Program-made: the position numbers and the translations under genes
Part shown: positions 22,771 to 34,162 of the stretch, in pieces
Layout of the letters: each line of letters begins with the position of its first letter
Position numbering within the stretch: position 1 is the first letter of the stretch
Origin: Tetraselmis striata
Taxonomy: Eukaryota > Chlorophyta > Chlorodendrophyceae > Chlorodendrales > Chlorodendraceae
NCBI GenBank assembly: GCA_006384855.1
Contig: VCJN01002714.1
Coordinates: 93,154-157,153 of the forward strand
Length of the DNA: 64,000 bases
Direction: 5' to 3'
Notes under the pieces: generated by a model
Database searches by the model: none
The model's input: only the letters and a program-made list of their open reading frames with translations
What the model was told of the DNA's origin: nothing

Positions 22771-25700
22771 CAAAAACGCATGATGCCCATTGTGGTGCCA
22801 GCCCGCGGCGCTCACACTTGCGGGTTTGCGAACCCCCTCTCAGAATCACACGACTCCTCCGCTTTTATTTGCGAGACTCGCGTGTAAAAGCATATGTGAG
22901 GGTCGGCTGCTTGGAATCTGGTCGTCGGCCATAGAAGATTGCTGTATACGGGCTCGGCAACTCACATTCTAGCCAAACGGGTGTGTCATTCGTCTCCGTA
23001 TGTGCTTTGCGACTGCGACACTATACCACATACACCGGAGTAAATCAAAAACGCATGATGCCCTTTGTGGCGCTGGCCTGCGGCGCTCATACTTGCGGCC
23101 TTGCGAACCCCCTCTCTGTGTCACACGACTCGTCCTTCGCTTTTTCTGCAAGTCCCGCGTCACGGCCGTCGGCCTTGTAATGTTGCTATGTACAGGCATA
23201 TATATGGGGGTCGGCAGCTTGGAATTTAGTCGTCGGCCATGGAAGTTTGCTCTATATACGGGCCCGGCAACTCGCAATCTAGCCGAACGGGTGTGTCATT
23301 CGTCTCCGTATGTGCTTTGCGACTGCGACACTACATACCACAAACACCGGTGAAAAAAATCAAAAACGCGTGATGCCCTTTGTGGTGCCGGCCCGCGGCG
23401 CTCACACTTGCGGCTTTGCGAGACTCGCGTAAAAGAAGCATATATGAGGGTCGGCTGCTTGGAATCTGGTCGTCGGCCATAGAAGATTGCTGTATACGGG
23501 CTCGGCAACTTGCAATCTAGCCGAACATGTGTGTCATTCGTCTCCGTATGTGCTTTGCGACTGCGACACTATACCACATACACCGGAGTAAATCAAAAAC
23601 GCATGATGCCTTTTGTGGTGCCGGTCTGCGGCGCTCATACTTGCGGCTTTGCGAACCCCCTCTCTGTGTCACACGACTCGTCCTTGGCCTTTTCTGCAAG
23701 TCCCGCGTCACGGCCGTCGGCCTTGTAATGTTGCTATGTACATGCATATATATGGGGGTCGGCTGCTTGGAATTTAGTCGTCGGCCATGGAAGTTTCCTG
23801 TATATACGGGCTCGGCAACTCGCAATCTAGCCGAACGGGTGTGTCATTCGTCTCAGTATGTGCTTTGCGACTGCGACACTACATACCACAAACACCGGTG
23901 AAAAAAATCAAAAACGCGTGATGCCCTTTGTGGTGTCGGCCCGCGGCGCTCACACTTGCGGCTTTGCGAACCCCCTCTCTGAATCACACGACTCCTCCGC
24001 TTTTATTTGCGAGACTCGCGTATAAAAGCATATATGAGGGTCGGCTGCTTGGAATCTGGTCGTCGGCCATAGAAGATTGCTGTATACGGGCTCGGCAACT
24101 TGCAATCTAGCCGAACATGTGTGTCATTCGTCTCCGTATGTGCTTTGCGACTGCGACACTATACCACATACACCGGAGTAAATCAAAAACGCATGATGCC
24201 TTTTGTGGTGCCGGCCTGCGGCGCTCATACTTGCGGCTTTGCGAACCCCCTCTCTGTGTCACACGACTCGTCCTTGGCCTTTTCTGCAAGTCCCGCGTCA
24301 CGGCCGTCGGCCTTGTAATGTTGCTATGTACATGCATATATATGGGGGTCGGCTGCTTGGAATTTAGTCGTCGGCCATGGAAGTTTCCTGTATATACGGG
24401 CTCGGCAACTCGCAATCTAGCCGAACGGGTGTGTCATTCGTCTCAGTATGTGCTTTGCGACTGCGACACTACATACCACAAACACCGGTGAAAAAAATCA
24501 AAAACGCGTGATGCCCTTTGTGGTGCCGGCCCGCGGGGCTTACACTTGCGGCTTTGCGAACCCCTTCTCTATGTCACACGACTCCTCCACTTTTTGTTGC
24601 AAGCCGCGCACCATGGCCGCCGGCCGTGTAATGAAAGCATATTTGGGGGTCGGCATATTTGAGAATCTGGTCGTCGGCCATAGAAGGTTGTTGTGTACGG
24701 GCTCGGCAACTCGCAGTCTAGCCGCACGGGTGTGGTATTCGGCTCCGTATGTGGTTTACGACTGCGGCATTACCACATAGACCGCAGTAACTTCATTTAA
24801 AACGCACGAATACCCTTGGCGGTGCCGGCCCGCGGCCCTCATACTTGCGGGTTTTCGGATCCCCTCTCTGTCACACGACTCGTCATCGTCCACTTTTATG
24901 TTGTAAGCTACGCACCATGGCCGTCGGCCGTGCTCCCTTGCTATATACAAGCATATATGCAGGTCAAGAGCTGAGAATATGGTCGTCGGCCATATAAGAT
25001 TTCTGTATACGGGCTCGGCAACTCGAAATCTAGCCGCATGGTGTGGGATTCGGCTCCGTATGTGCTTTGCGAATGCGGCACTACCATAGACCCCGCAGTA
25101 ACTTTCTGTAAAACGCATGATGCCCTTATTGGTGGTGCCGGCTTCCCGTAACGTGCTATGGAGTTGTATCTGGACTGCGATGGTAAGTGCGTCGCACTCT
25201 GCACGGTGAGCAAGATTGTTCAACCCTGACTAGGGTATACTTCTTGCCCTAATTCGGTTTGTAGTAATGAGCCAAATCTGAAGGTCCCACAGACCCACGC
25301 TGCTCGGTGCCGTCGGACTCAAGGGAGGCTGCAGTAGGCACTTGGATGCGCAACTCCCCCAGAGGCTCGGAGCTATATTTGTTGTATATGTGAGGTCGGC
25401 AACTGACAATCTAGCCGAATGCCAGATGTTGTATTCGGCTCCATATGTATGTTTCACGACTGCGGGACTCATTTCCACATTGTAAACCGCAGTATCCCCT
25501 CCCCGGGGATATCTTTACCAAAACGCGTGGTATTGCACCACCCCTCTCTGTCACACGACTCCTCCGCTTTTAGTTTGGAAGTCGCGCCTCATGCTCGTCG
25601 CGCCCGTGTAATCTTGCCATGTATAAGCATATATGGGGGGGGGGGGGGGGGGGGGGGGCGGGGGGCAGCTGAGAATATGGTCGGCCAGGAGATAAGATTG

Positions 25701-25830
25701 TCGTATATACGATGTCGGCAATGTACAATCTAGCCGAACGGGTAAGTCATTCGGCTCCGTATATGCATTAAGACTGCGACACTACCACATAGACCGCAGA
25801 AACTTCATCAAAACGCATGATGGTGCCGGC
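22771..25830. repeat. Central tandem satellite with 590-bp higher-order period
   Basis: Units begin near 22771, 23046, 23361, 23594, 23909, 24184, 24499, 24796, 25109, 25519 and 25811 with AAAACGC(A/G)TGATGCC-like sequence. They continue through GGTGCCGGCC, CTCGGCAACTCGCAATCTAG and GTGCTTTGCGACTGCGACAC cores. Units of about 275 and 315 bp alternate, and 23520-24110 is repeated almost exactly by 24110-24700, giving a 590-bp higher-order period. Copies from 24796 onward are progressively diverged. A poly-G run interrupts the unit at about 25627-25657. The repeated 72-, 102- and 124-codon open frames are by-products. Confidence 0.9.
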
Positions 25831-26439
25831 CCGCGGCGCTGCGGACCTGCTTTTTTGTATCACACGACTTCTTCCCCATTGGTGTGCCGGCCCGCGGCGC
25901 TTATATACTCGCGACTTTGCGGACCTCCTCTCTGTATCACACGACTTCTCCGCTCTTATTTTGAAGCAAGTCACGCAGGAAAGGCCCAAACCGGGCTCGC
26001 GCGGCACAATCTCGGCGGCTGGAGAGAAAAAACTGCCCACTGATTGCACCACCCAACTTCCTTTCGGCTTGCCGCCCCTGGTATAGTCGCTACATACGGG
26101 TACCCGTAGGTATTACCTCGGTCGTAGCCACTGCTTGATGATATTTCGCGGGATTGCGCCACTGCATACGGCTGGGCGAGCGCGGCGGCTTGCCCGCCGC
26201 AGCTCGCGCAGCCGTGGCGCCGCGAATCGTATCGTAGTATTATTAAGACGACGTGTTAGCCATATCTCGCATTGGTCGCATGCCGGTACCGGTATCACGC
26301 CCCGACGGAGATTGTAGTGAGTATGCTGGGGATAAAGGGGAGATTGAGAGTAATTCCTACTCGCTACCAGTAGTCGCTACCGGTAGTCGCTACCTTGCTA
26401 GATGCACGCCACATGCACCGGCAAACATACGACGAGTCG

Positions 26440-28100
26440 TCGCGACAGGGCAACAATCTGCGGCGGGGCGCAACAATCTGGGGCTTTACGTAAGCCAATG
26501 TGAAGTTCTCAGGCGAGCACCTTGCTAGCAATCGGATTTTGTCATACAAGTATGCAACAAATACTTGGACAAGGAAAGTGTTTCAGCCGTGTAGGCATTT
26601 ACTCCTGCCGAAGGCAACAAACTCCGGTGCAGCACAGCAATCTCGCCGTTGCAAATATGATGTTAGTACATGAGGGTGTGGCTATTTATCTGTGTCTTAT
26701 CGTCGAGCCCTTGCGCATGCATAATACTTCTGTATGCCGCATTATCCGGGTACTGCAAGGCGTGCAGCCGTGTATGGATTTAAAATATGCCTAAGGCAAC
26801 AATCTGCGGCGGGGCGCAACAATATAGGGCTTTCACTAAGCCGAAGTGAAGTTCTCGGGCGAGCACCTCGCTAGCAGTCGTACTTTATCGTCAAGCCTTT
26901 GCACTTTTGTCATACAAGTATGCAACAAATACCCAGACATGGGAGGTGTTTCAGCCGTGTAGGCAGTTACCGCCTGCCGAAGGCAACAATCTGCGGCGCA
27001 GCGCAACAATCTAGGGCGTTCAGTCCTAAGCCAAAGTGAAGTTCTCGGGCGAGCACCTCGCTAGCAGTCGTACTTTATCGTCAAGCCTTTGCACTTTTGT
27101 CATACAAGTATGCAACAAATACCCAGACGTGGAAGGTGTTTCAGCCGTGTAGGCAGTTACCGCCTGCCGAAGGCAACAATCTGCGGCGCAGCGCAACAAT
27201 CTAGGGCTCGCCGTCGCGAATATGATGTACCTAGATAGGGGGTGTGGCTATCCACGAGTTTCTTGTCGTCGAGCCCCTGTGCATGCATAATACTTATGTA
27301 CGCCGCATTATCCGGGTACTGCAAGGCGTGCAGCCGTGTATGGATTTAGAACATGCCTAAGGCAACAATCTGCGGCGGGGCGCAACAATCTAGGGCGTTC
27401 AGTCCCTAGCCAAAGTGAAGTTCTCGGGCGAGCGCCTCGCTAGCAGTCGTACTTTCCCGTCAAGCCTATGCGCTTTTGTCATACAAGTATGCAACAAATA
27501 CCCGGACATGGAAGGTGTTTCAGCCGTGTAGGCAGTTACCGCCTGCCGAAGGCAACAATCTGCGGCGCAGCGCAACAATCTAAGGCTCGCCGTCGCAAAT
27601 ATGATGTACCTAGGGGTGTAACTATCCACGAGTTTCTTGTCGTGGAGCCCATACGCATGCATAATACTTCTCTATGCCGCATTATCTGGGTACTGCAAGG
27701 CGTGCAGCCGTGTATGGATTTAGAACATGCCTAAGGCAACAATCTGCGGCGCAGCGCAACAATCTAGGGCGTTCAGTCCTAAGCCAAAGTGAAGTTCTCG
27801 GGCGAGCACCTCGCTAGCAGACGTACTTTCTCGTCAAGCCTATGCGCTTTTGTCATACAAGTATGCAACGAATACCCGGACAAGGAAAGTGTTTCAGCCA
27901 TGTAGGCATTTACCGCCTGCCAAAGGCAACAATCTGCGGCGGAGCGCAACAATCTAGGGCTCGCCGTCGCGAATATGATGTACCTAGGGGTGTAACTATC
28001 CACGAGTTTCTTGTCGTCGAGCCGTTGCGCACGCATAATACTTCTCTATGCCGCATTATCCGGGTACTGCAAGGCGTGCAGCCGTGTATGGATATATTAA
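26440..28100 (+). repeat. Right array of alternating ~190-bp half-units
   Basis: The spacer GCAACAATCTGCGGCG recurs near 26450, 26785, 26984, 27174, 27363, 27548, 27735 and 27926, mostly 185-199 bp apart. Two half-units alternate imperfectly. One carries GAAGTTCTCGGGCGAGCAC and ATGCAACAAATACCC. The other carries GTCGCGAATATGATGTACC and GCCGTGTATGGAT. The array runs right up to the splice donor of the coding exon at 28113. Confidence 0.9.
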
Positions 28101-28112
28101 AACATGCCTTAC

Positions 28113-28679
28113 CTTCGCGGCGCTAGATCGGTGGAGGTAGCGCCACTTTTCGCCGAAGTCGAGAATATCAGTCTTCAAGGCCTTGTACGACTCCCACTCT
28201 CTTTCATCTACAACCGGCCTTAACCACTCATGATCATGTCCTCCTGACTTGGAAGGTTGGTGTTCTTGGACCGGGACGCTGGTAGAAGGTTGCGTGCGAG
28301 GCGGTAAGCGAGTCCCGGTACGGGTTGGGGTTGTAGCTTCCGGCCGAAACTTTGGCAGCGACGCAAGGGCTTCACGGTCTGCGGGCACCCCCCCTCGAAT
28401 GTTTGACGCCTCAGCCGGTGCTGGGAACTCCCGGTCATTAGGCCCGACGCTTGCCTCCTGTCCAGCGCTGCCATGTGTTGGAGTCGCACCAGTGCGTGGA
28501 AGCACCGGAACCTCAGCCAAGGAGCGGTCGACAAATCTAGTCAGCAAGCCCCGTGCCGTATCGGCACCAAGCGCAGGTTCCAGACGCTGCAACATCGACC
28601 ACACACGCTCAGAATTGACCTGCATGTACTGAAACATGCCGTCGATATGCTCGCCATTGGACCACGCCGAATTTGACAT
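28113..28679 (-). CDS. Hypothetical protein exon at the edge of the inverted-repeat array
   Basis: Starts at ATG 28679-28677 and runs 189 codons. The N-terminus contains an EHIDGMFQYMQVNSERVWSM segment and an acidic/hydrophobic helix. The middle is Pro/Thr/Glu-rich. The C-terminus (EREWESYKALKTDILDFGEKW) looks helical and conserved in style. A strong donor (AAG|GTAAGG, GT at 28112-28111) sits exactly where the satellite begins, so the next exon would lie within or beyond the repeats; none was found. If unspliced, the frame runs into the repeat and stops at 28056. No family recognised. It may be an element-encoded protein or a host gene cut by the array. Confidence 0.5.
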
Positions 28680-29030
28680 GGCTATAAGGTAGGAGGCCTA
28701 TGGGGCACGGCACGGGTGTGGCGAGTGATGCCCCCCCCTTGCGAAAACCGTTGACGACACAATCTAGAAGCCGCGGTCGTGCCAACGCCATGATCCCAGT
28801 ACTTAATGCAACTGTACGAAACCCTAAATTCGTCCTTTTCGGTATAACGAGATTTGGCTCACTTTGCTCGGATTAGGGCTCAAAAACAGAGCCAAAACAC
28901 GGTGCGCGTGATACATTACCTTTTTGCTCGCGTTTTGGCCCCCTCCCCAGAAAATGGCATTATACGATTGCATGCATTTCAGCTTTTTGAGGCTGCGCAT
29001 GCTCCCAAGCTTTCGCGCACGGAAAGTATA

Positions 29031-30229
29031 ATAGATGATGAATAAATTGTGTAAGTATTGTGCCAGTTGGATGATGGTGTGGCATCACACCCTTGCATAC
29101 GCCGCTACGTTTTTCTCAGCGTTCGAAAGAGACTGGAAATGTGATCCGTGCGTAGCATAGCACGCGACGCGCTATATGGCCCAAGCTTCACCATGCGAGT
29201 AGCCCATATCAAAACCCTTTTGATGCGCCGCCCACTGCCACTGACGCAGCGCGGGAGGTGTGCATGAAAGATAGGCATTGTGCCAAACACTCAGTATTGC
29301 CAAGTCGCAGAAACTTTCAGGCATCACCAGCAAAAAGTTGTTTAGAAACATGGGGAAACGCCATAATGCAAAGTTGTTGGTCTACGTTAGAGCATTTATG
29401 GACTCGAGTCTGAGGCACGATGGGTTGCAACGGGTGCCCGTGACGTGGCCCAACAATGGGCCCCTATGTCTAAAAACACGTTTTGGGGCCCGTAGACTCC
29501 TTAAACGTTAGCGAATCACAAATCTGAGCGCAAATATCCGGGCAATATCTGTGCCCCTGACTGAAGTGAGAGCGCTTTTGCTATGGCTTCTCCAACACGA
29601 CCTCATTATCCCTCAATCCGACGCCGTTTCGCAGATATGCCCCTTGGCACGCCTCCCAAAACTGCGATTGCAGCGCAATATTCCCGATATTGACAAAGCG
29701 CTCGGATTCGTCTACCGGTCGCATGACACCACTGTATATGTCGACGAATTTCATCGAAGAAAAATGCACCTAATATATTTGGCTAAAAAACGTTATTCAT
29801 ATGCTCCGAAACCGCTTACAGTGCTGAAATTGGGGCACTGTTGCAGCCCGTCTGCCACTTTATCTGCGACTTCTCTGCGCCAAAGTAAGCGACATTTCCC
29901 GATTATTAGCGACGATACACCCAGCTACGATTTAGCATACTTGCGGTTGGTCGAATGGAATATAGTAATATTGCCATATACCATCACAACATTGAATTCC
30001 CGCGAGTCGTATGACTTTGCGTGGGGGGGGGGGGGGGGGCAAGACTTTTGTGGGCAGGTGTACGTCCTCCTACCGCCCGGCGCCCGCCCGGCCGCGCGGG
30101 CATGCCAGTCATTCTGCAGTCGCGCTTAACACCGTCCACAAGATGCAAAGGCGGATGGAAGGGTATGCAACATAGCAGCAATTTGAAGTTTTTCCGTCGA
30201 TAGCTATCGCCATCAAAGCACCCTTCGGA
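29031..30229. other. No gene supported; one long open frame at 29551-30129
   Basis: A plus frame of 192 codons starting at GTG 29551 (no ATG) includes LLLWLLQHDLIIP and VYVDEFHRRKMHLIYL. It ends in a poly-G-derived Gly run. It could be a decayed coding fragment, but no family could be named. The rest has no visible feature apart from poly-G at 30021-30039. Confidence 0.3.
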
Positions 30230-30915
30230 ATGGCGGCGGCGGAACCGATGGAGGCCAAGCAGGAGGAGTGGGAGGTGCTTTGGTGCTTTGAAGGCTTCCA
30301 GGTCACTGCCGATAGGTGAGGGTGGGAGGCGATGATAATGATGCCGAGCCACTCAGCGGCCGCGTGGAGTGACCGGACGAGCAGCGGCACGACACGGCGC
30401 GAGCGCGCCGACACAATACCCCGCGCCTTGACATATTGCTTCAATGTCCCGACTCAGGCTGCAGCAGCGACTTCCTTCATGGTGTCGCTTCCGCCGGGTG
30501 AATCCCGCCATGCCGTTGGCGGAGCAGGTGGCGGGAGCGCACGTACTGATCCCCACCGCGGCGAGAATTTCACCCGACGTGCTGGACCGCGCCACTCACC
30601 TGCGCCTGATTTGCCAAGCTGGAACAGGTTGGTGTCTGTACTATCGCCACGCCTTCACCCGCTCAGAGCCGGCCCACGTTTGGACTCGTAAGCGTGGGCC
30701 AGCGCCTGTGGCCGTGTAGCACCTGGCCTAGTAAGTGCGCTTAATTGGTCGCCCGTTTGCAGGCCACGACACTATCGACGTGGAGGCATGCCGCGCTCGG
30801 AATATCCCGGTCTGCAACTGTCCCGGTGCGCAGCGGCCGTGTCGTCCCTAAACGCCACATTCACTTGATGTTTTCACATGTGCGATTTTTCGTGTGTGGG
30901 CCATTGTTTCTTGCG

Positions 30916-30947
<32 letters not shown>

Positions 30948-32029
30948 CGGGTTCAGGCAACAGGCATCGGAATGGGCCTATGGGAGAGCGCATGCGAGTT
31001 GGGACTGCTGCTGAGACTTCTTGTCGCTCCCCACAAATCAGGGCTCAATGCTACAAGCGTTGCCGAGGCCGCCCTCTGTGCGTTGCTAGCGATGGCCAAG
31101 AACCTGGCTGGGCAGGCGGTCGCTTTTGAGGAGCGCAGGCCCGGGGTAGGTGCCGTGCGGCCTATCCGCTCGCAGATCTTGGCCAGATGAGTGGACCAAG
31201 CTAGTGATGATGTATCCGCGCATATGGGACCCGCATTTCACCAGTAGTTTTGCTGAAGCTCTGGGTGTGCCAGGTCACCGTGGGAGTCCAACTTGCCGGC
31301 AAGACAATGGGAATCATCGGCATGGGTGCTATTGGTGCGCGTACCTGCAGGCCCCGGTCATGGTCAGGGTGGATGGGATGGGAGAGGTTGACATGAGCTC
31401 GTTGACTGCATGTTGACCTGTTGGCGCGCTGCAGGCAAGGCCATGGAGCAGATGGCAATGGGCATGTCCATGACAGTAGTGAGCACGAGCTCCAAGAGCA
31501 GCCGCGAGGAGCTGGAGCAGCTGCTACGGTCCAGCGATGTTGTCAGCCTGAGCTGCCCACTGAATGATGCCACGCGGGGGCTGATCAGGTGGGGCACCGC
31601 CGCCGGGTGATACCCAGCACACCAACCGCATAATTGAGGTCCTGCCCGCACAGATGGGCGATGACGCGCAGCAACCAAACTGTCCGGGCTGTCCGGAGTG
31701 GGGTCGTGCGGAGCGCCTTGCATTGGCTCCCTTTATCAGTGATAATTTGCACCATACGTTGACATCGCAACTCCCAATTCCGCTGTTGTACCCCCTCCCA
31801 ACCACTAGCCACAAAGAGCTTGCGATGATGAAGCACGGATCGTACCTGTTAAACTTTGCCCGAGGAGCCATCATCGACCGCCAGGTTGGTCCCGATGCGG
31901 AGACCGGCAGGGCCAGCTGCATGTGCATGCCCTTGCAGCCGTCCACAGCCCCAACACCATGTGTGTGACGTGTGCGACTGTGTGTGTGCGACTGTGTGTG
32001 TGCGACTGTGTGTGTGCGCGCGCGCGCGT

Positions 32030-32060
<31 letters not shown>

Positions 32061-32731
32061 ACTGTGTGTGTGAGTGACTCTGTGTGTGTGTGCGCGTACG
32101 CGTGCGTGTGTGTGTGTGTGTGTGTGTGTGACTCTATGTGACTGTGTGACTGTGTGTGTGTGTGTGTGTGTGTGAAGGCTGACGGCTTGCTGCTGTGAAT
32201 GGGCGCGCTGCAGGCACTGGTGGATCACTTGGAGTCGGCCGGCAACAGGCTCGCCGGGGTGGCTCTGGATGTGCATTGGGAGGTGCGAACATCGGGATGC
32301 TGGCGAGGGTGCAACATATGTGTTGAGACTGGTTCTGCTTTGCAGCGGATTACCGATGCATACACGGTCACTGACAGTGGCTTTGTTGTGTGCCCCCCTT
32401 GCTTCCTTCCTTCTGCCACGTGTGCTGCTGCGCCACCTTGTCTGGCGCTGTGGCGTTCGCTTTTTGGTTTGTTGATGGTGGCATTCGTGCGTCGCCCGCC
32501 ATCATGTGGCACGATGCGTTTGTTTGTCTTCCTGAATTGACCGCCCGTGTCTCTCAAATACAGCCGCTGTGGGACCCGTTCGCCCCGCCATACAACCACC
32601 CTTGTGTCCTTGCCCTTCCATACAATGCATTCGCAACAGGGGCTGTGTTTGACGGGTATGCCGACTTGATTGTCCAAAATATACGCACTTGCAGAGAGGG
32701 CGGAAACACCCAGTTGGTCCACCGATTGTAA
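30230..32731 (+). CDS. D-2-hydroxyacid dehydrogenase (phosphoglycerate dehydrogenase-like), nine exons
   Basis: Exons 30230-30315, 30458-30627, 30763-30825, 31042-31145, 31274-31340, 31435-31588, 31809-31884, 32214-32282 and 32564-32731. All introns are GT-AG and in phase, giving 318 residues. Family features: an N-terminal segment with [43 protein letters not shown]; the Rossmann loop GMGAIG at residues 157-162; substrate/NAD Arg233 in NFARGAIID; Glu263 in LDVHWEP. The family oxidises or reduces D-2-hydroxy acids with NAD(P). Oddity: the usual catalytic His of the P-H-(I/T/V) motif is Tyr283 ([10 protein letters not shown]). The Glu loop is also one residue shorter than the common DV.(W)EEP form, right at an exon junction. 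The substrate cannot be deduced. Intron 3 holds a 31-base G-run and intron 7 a long TG repeat. Confidence 0.85.
30916..30947. repeat. Poly-G tract in intron 3 of the dehydrogenase
   Basis: About 31 consecutive G in the sense strand, 90 bases after the 5' splice site. Confidence 0.95.
31965..32175. repeat. (TG)n-rich microsatellite in intron 7 of the dehydrogenase
   Basis: Several TG runs interrupted by GACTG, CGCGCG and CTC. They fill most of the intron between exons 31809-31884 and 32214-32282. Confidence 0.9.
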
Positions 32732-32827
32732 TCATGCAGGCGTGCTAGACAAAGATCGTTTGACATACCCATATGACATACACCGCGGCACAGAGGAGCA
32801 CAAGTTCACATTTCGCATTTCACAGAG

Positions 32828-33139
32828 TGAACGGCTCAACCGATGAGTGAAGGAAGGTGGAAGTGCTCGGAGCTACTTACAGTGGGTGCAGCGAGCCGGG
32901 CTCGAGCAACTGGGACTAATGAAGTGAGCAGAGCAGCTGCGCGAGCCGAGCCTATTAGGATGGGCGGGGCGCGCGCACTAGCGTGCTGATACTAGTTCTG
33001 TAATCTACGATATCTACAGTACTATTGTCTTGTCTTGCTCGGGTCGGATGTGAAGTCCGGACGCGCGCGCAGCACGCCATCTACTGATATTGGTATCAGT
33101 AGATTGCCAGAAGGACCTGTCAGAGCACATACTCCAACA
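32828..33139 (-). repeat. 3' LTR of the copia element
   Basis: 312 bp. In plus orientation it begins TGAACGGCTC and ends ACTCCAACA. It contains a perfect 9-bp inverted repeat (CTACTGATA / TATCAGTAG, 4-base loop) near 33080-33101. Confidence 0.95.
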
Positions 33140-33208
33140 GCCCCCCTCGACGGTACACCGGGGGTTCCAGAACGGGACCCGTGTGGCGTCGTCACTTCCG
33201 GAGTGTGC

Positions 33209-34162
33209 TCACCAGCCCATAGCAAAGCGGGCGTGCTTCTCCAGTGCAGGTCGAGGCAGGGGTTTGGTCATCATGTCAGCCGTGTTGAGGTCGGTGGCGA
33301 TGTAGTTGACCCTGACTGTGCCTGCCTCCACATGGTCTTTGACAAAGTGCCACTTGACATCAATGTGTTTCGTCCTATCACTGATGACAGCGTTTGTGGC
33401 GTAGCTGATCGCCCCTTGGTTGTCCTCCATCATGATGAGTGGTTGCACCGGACTACCAAGGATCTCAGAGACGAGCATTTTGAGGTGAATGCCATCTTTG
33501 ATCGCCTGTGCCAATGACACTGTCTCGGCATCGACAGTCGACTGTGCAATGCCGCCACCGGTTTCCTGCGTCGCCGTGGGCATAAGAGCCGACTTGTAGC
33601 TGCATGCCCCGTGATCTCCGAGACGGAACAGGTACCCACCACGGGATCGGCGCTGGATAAGGTCGGCGGCGAAGTCGGCATCTGCATAGCCGACCAGACG
33701 CAGGTTGTAGGTCGAGTCGGCACCCAGAGTGATGCCACGATGCATAGTGCCTTTCAGGTATCGTAACACCTTCTTAAGCGCTGTCATGTGCATCACACGT
33801 GGCTCCTTCTGAACACTGCCCAGGATACTGAGTGCTGTCGTGATGTCTGGTCGAGTGCAAGTGCTGACGTACAGGAGGCAGCCCATCAGTCGCACGTACT
33901 ATGACCGACCATCAGCGTCCAGCAAGAGTGATTCGGAGACACTGGTAAGTGGCTGTTTGCAGAAGTCGGCCACCATAGGAACGTCGGACTTCTTGCAGTC
34001 AAGCATGCCGAATCTCTCCAGAATCTCCTTGATGTAGGCTGTCTGTGTGAGAGTGATGCGTCGGTTGGGTCGATCGTAGGACACGGACATCCCAATAACC
34101 CAAGGGTCGTGTTGTCTCTTGACCACGAACCGATTACGCAAGTCAGTTTCAAAGCTGTCCAA
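33209..34162 (-). pseudogene. Copia Pol 3' part: end of reverse transcriptase and RNase H, interrupted by TAG
   Basis: Same frame as the upstream Gag-Pol. Codons 34162-33902 encode the thumb-side reverse-transcriptase segment (DSFETDLRNRF, then RRITLTQTAYIKEILERFGM). A TAG at 33901-33899 interrupts it, and the frame then continues with LMGCLLYVSTCTRPDI and the RNase H domain. Signatures there include YADADFAAD, a T-V-D-A-E segment, EDNQGAI and RTKHIDVKWHF. It stops at 33209 before the purine tract and 3' LTR. Nothing but the two stops interrupts it; no frameshift was seen. Readthrough cannot be excluded, but two different stop codons favour mutation. Confidence 0.85.

Larger units (their letters stand above)
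19770..29030. repeat. Nested inverted-repeat array of about 9.3 kb
   Basis: Outer arms: about 19770-20010 is matched in reverse complement by about 28802-29030 (shared cores include TTTTTGCTCGCGTTTTGGCC and CGAGATTTGGCTC-like sequence). Inner arms: about 21165-21910 is the reverse complement of units in 26440-28100. A third pair links about 20560-20760 and 22300-22460 (direct copies) to about 26090-26300 (inverted). The centre (22771-25830) is a different tandem satellite. This palindromic, family-nested layout suggests a foldback-like mobile element or a satellite that grew by inversion and duplication. No transposase is recognised. Confidence 0.7.

Noticed and set aside
23510-24491. Repeated 72-, 102- and 124-codon frames
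   Set aside because: Identical frames recur only because the 590-bp satellite repeats. Both strands are open and no family is recognised.
26440-28100. CRISPR array
   Set aside because: The recurring 16-base spacer sequence looks CRISPR-like at first, but the intervals (~190 bp) are themselves repeats and the context is eukaryotic.
29551-30129. Transposase gene
   Set aside because: The WLLQ...L.I start is faintly like some insertion-sequence transposases, but the expected Cys pairs and acidic triad are not visible and there is no ATG.
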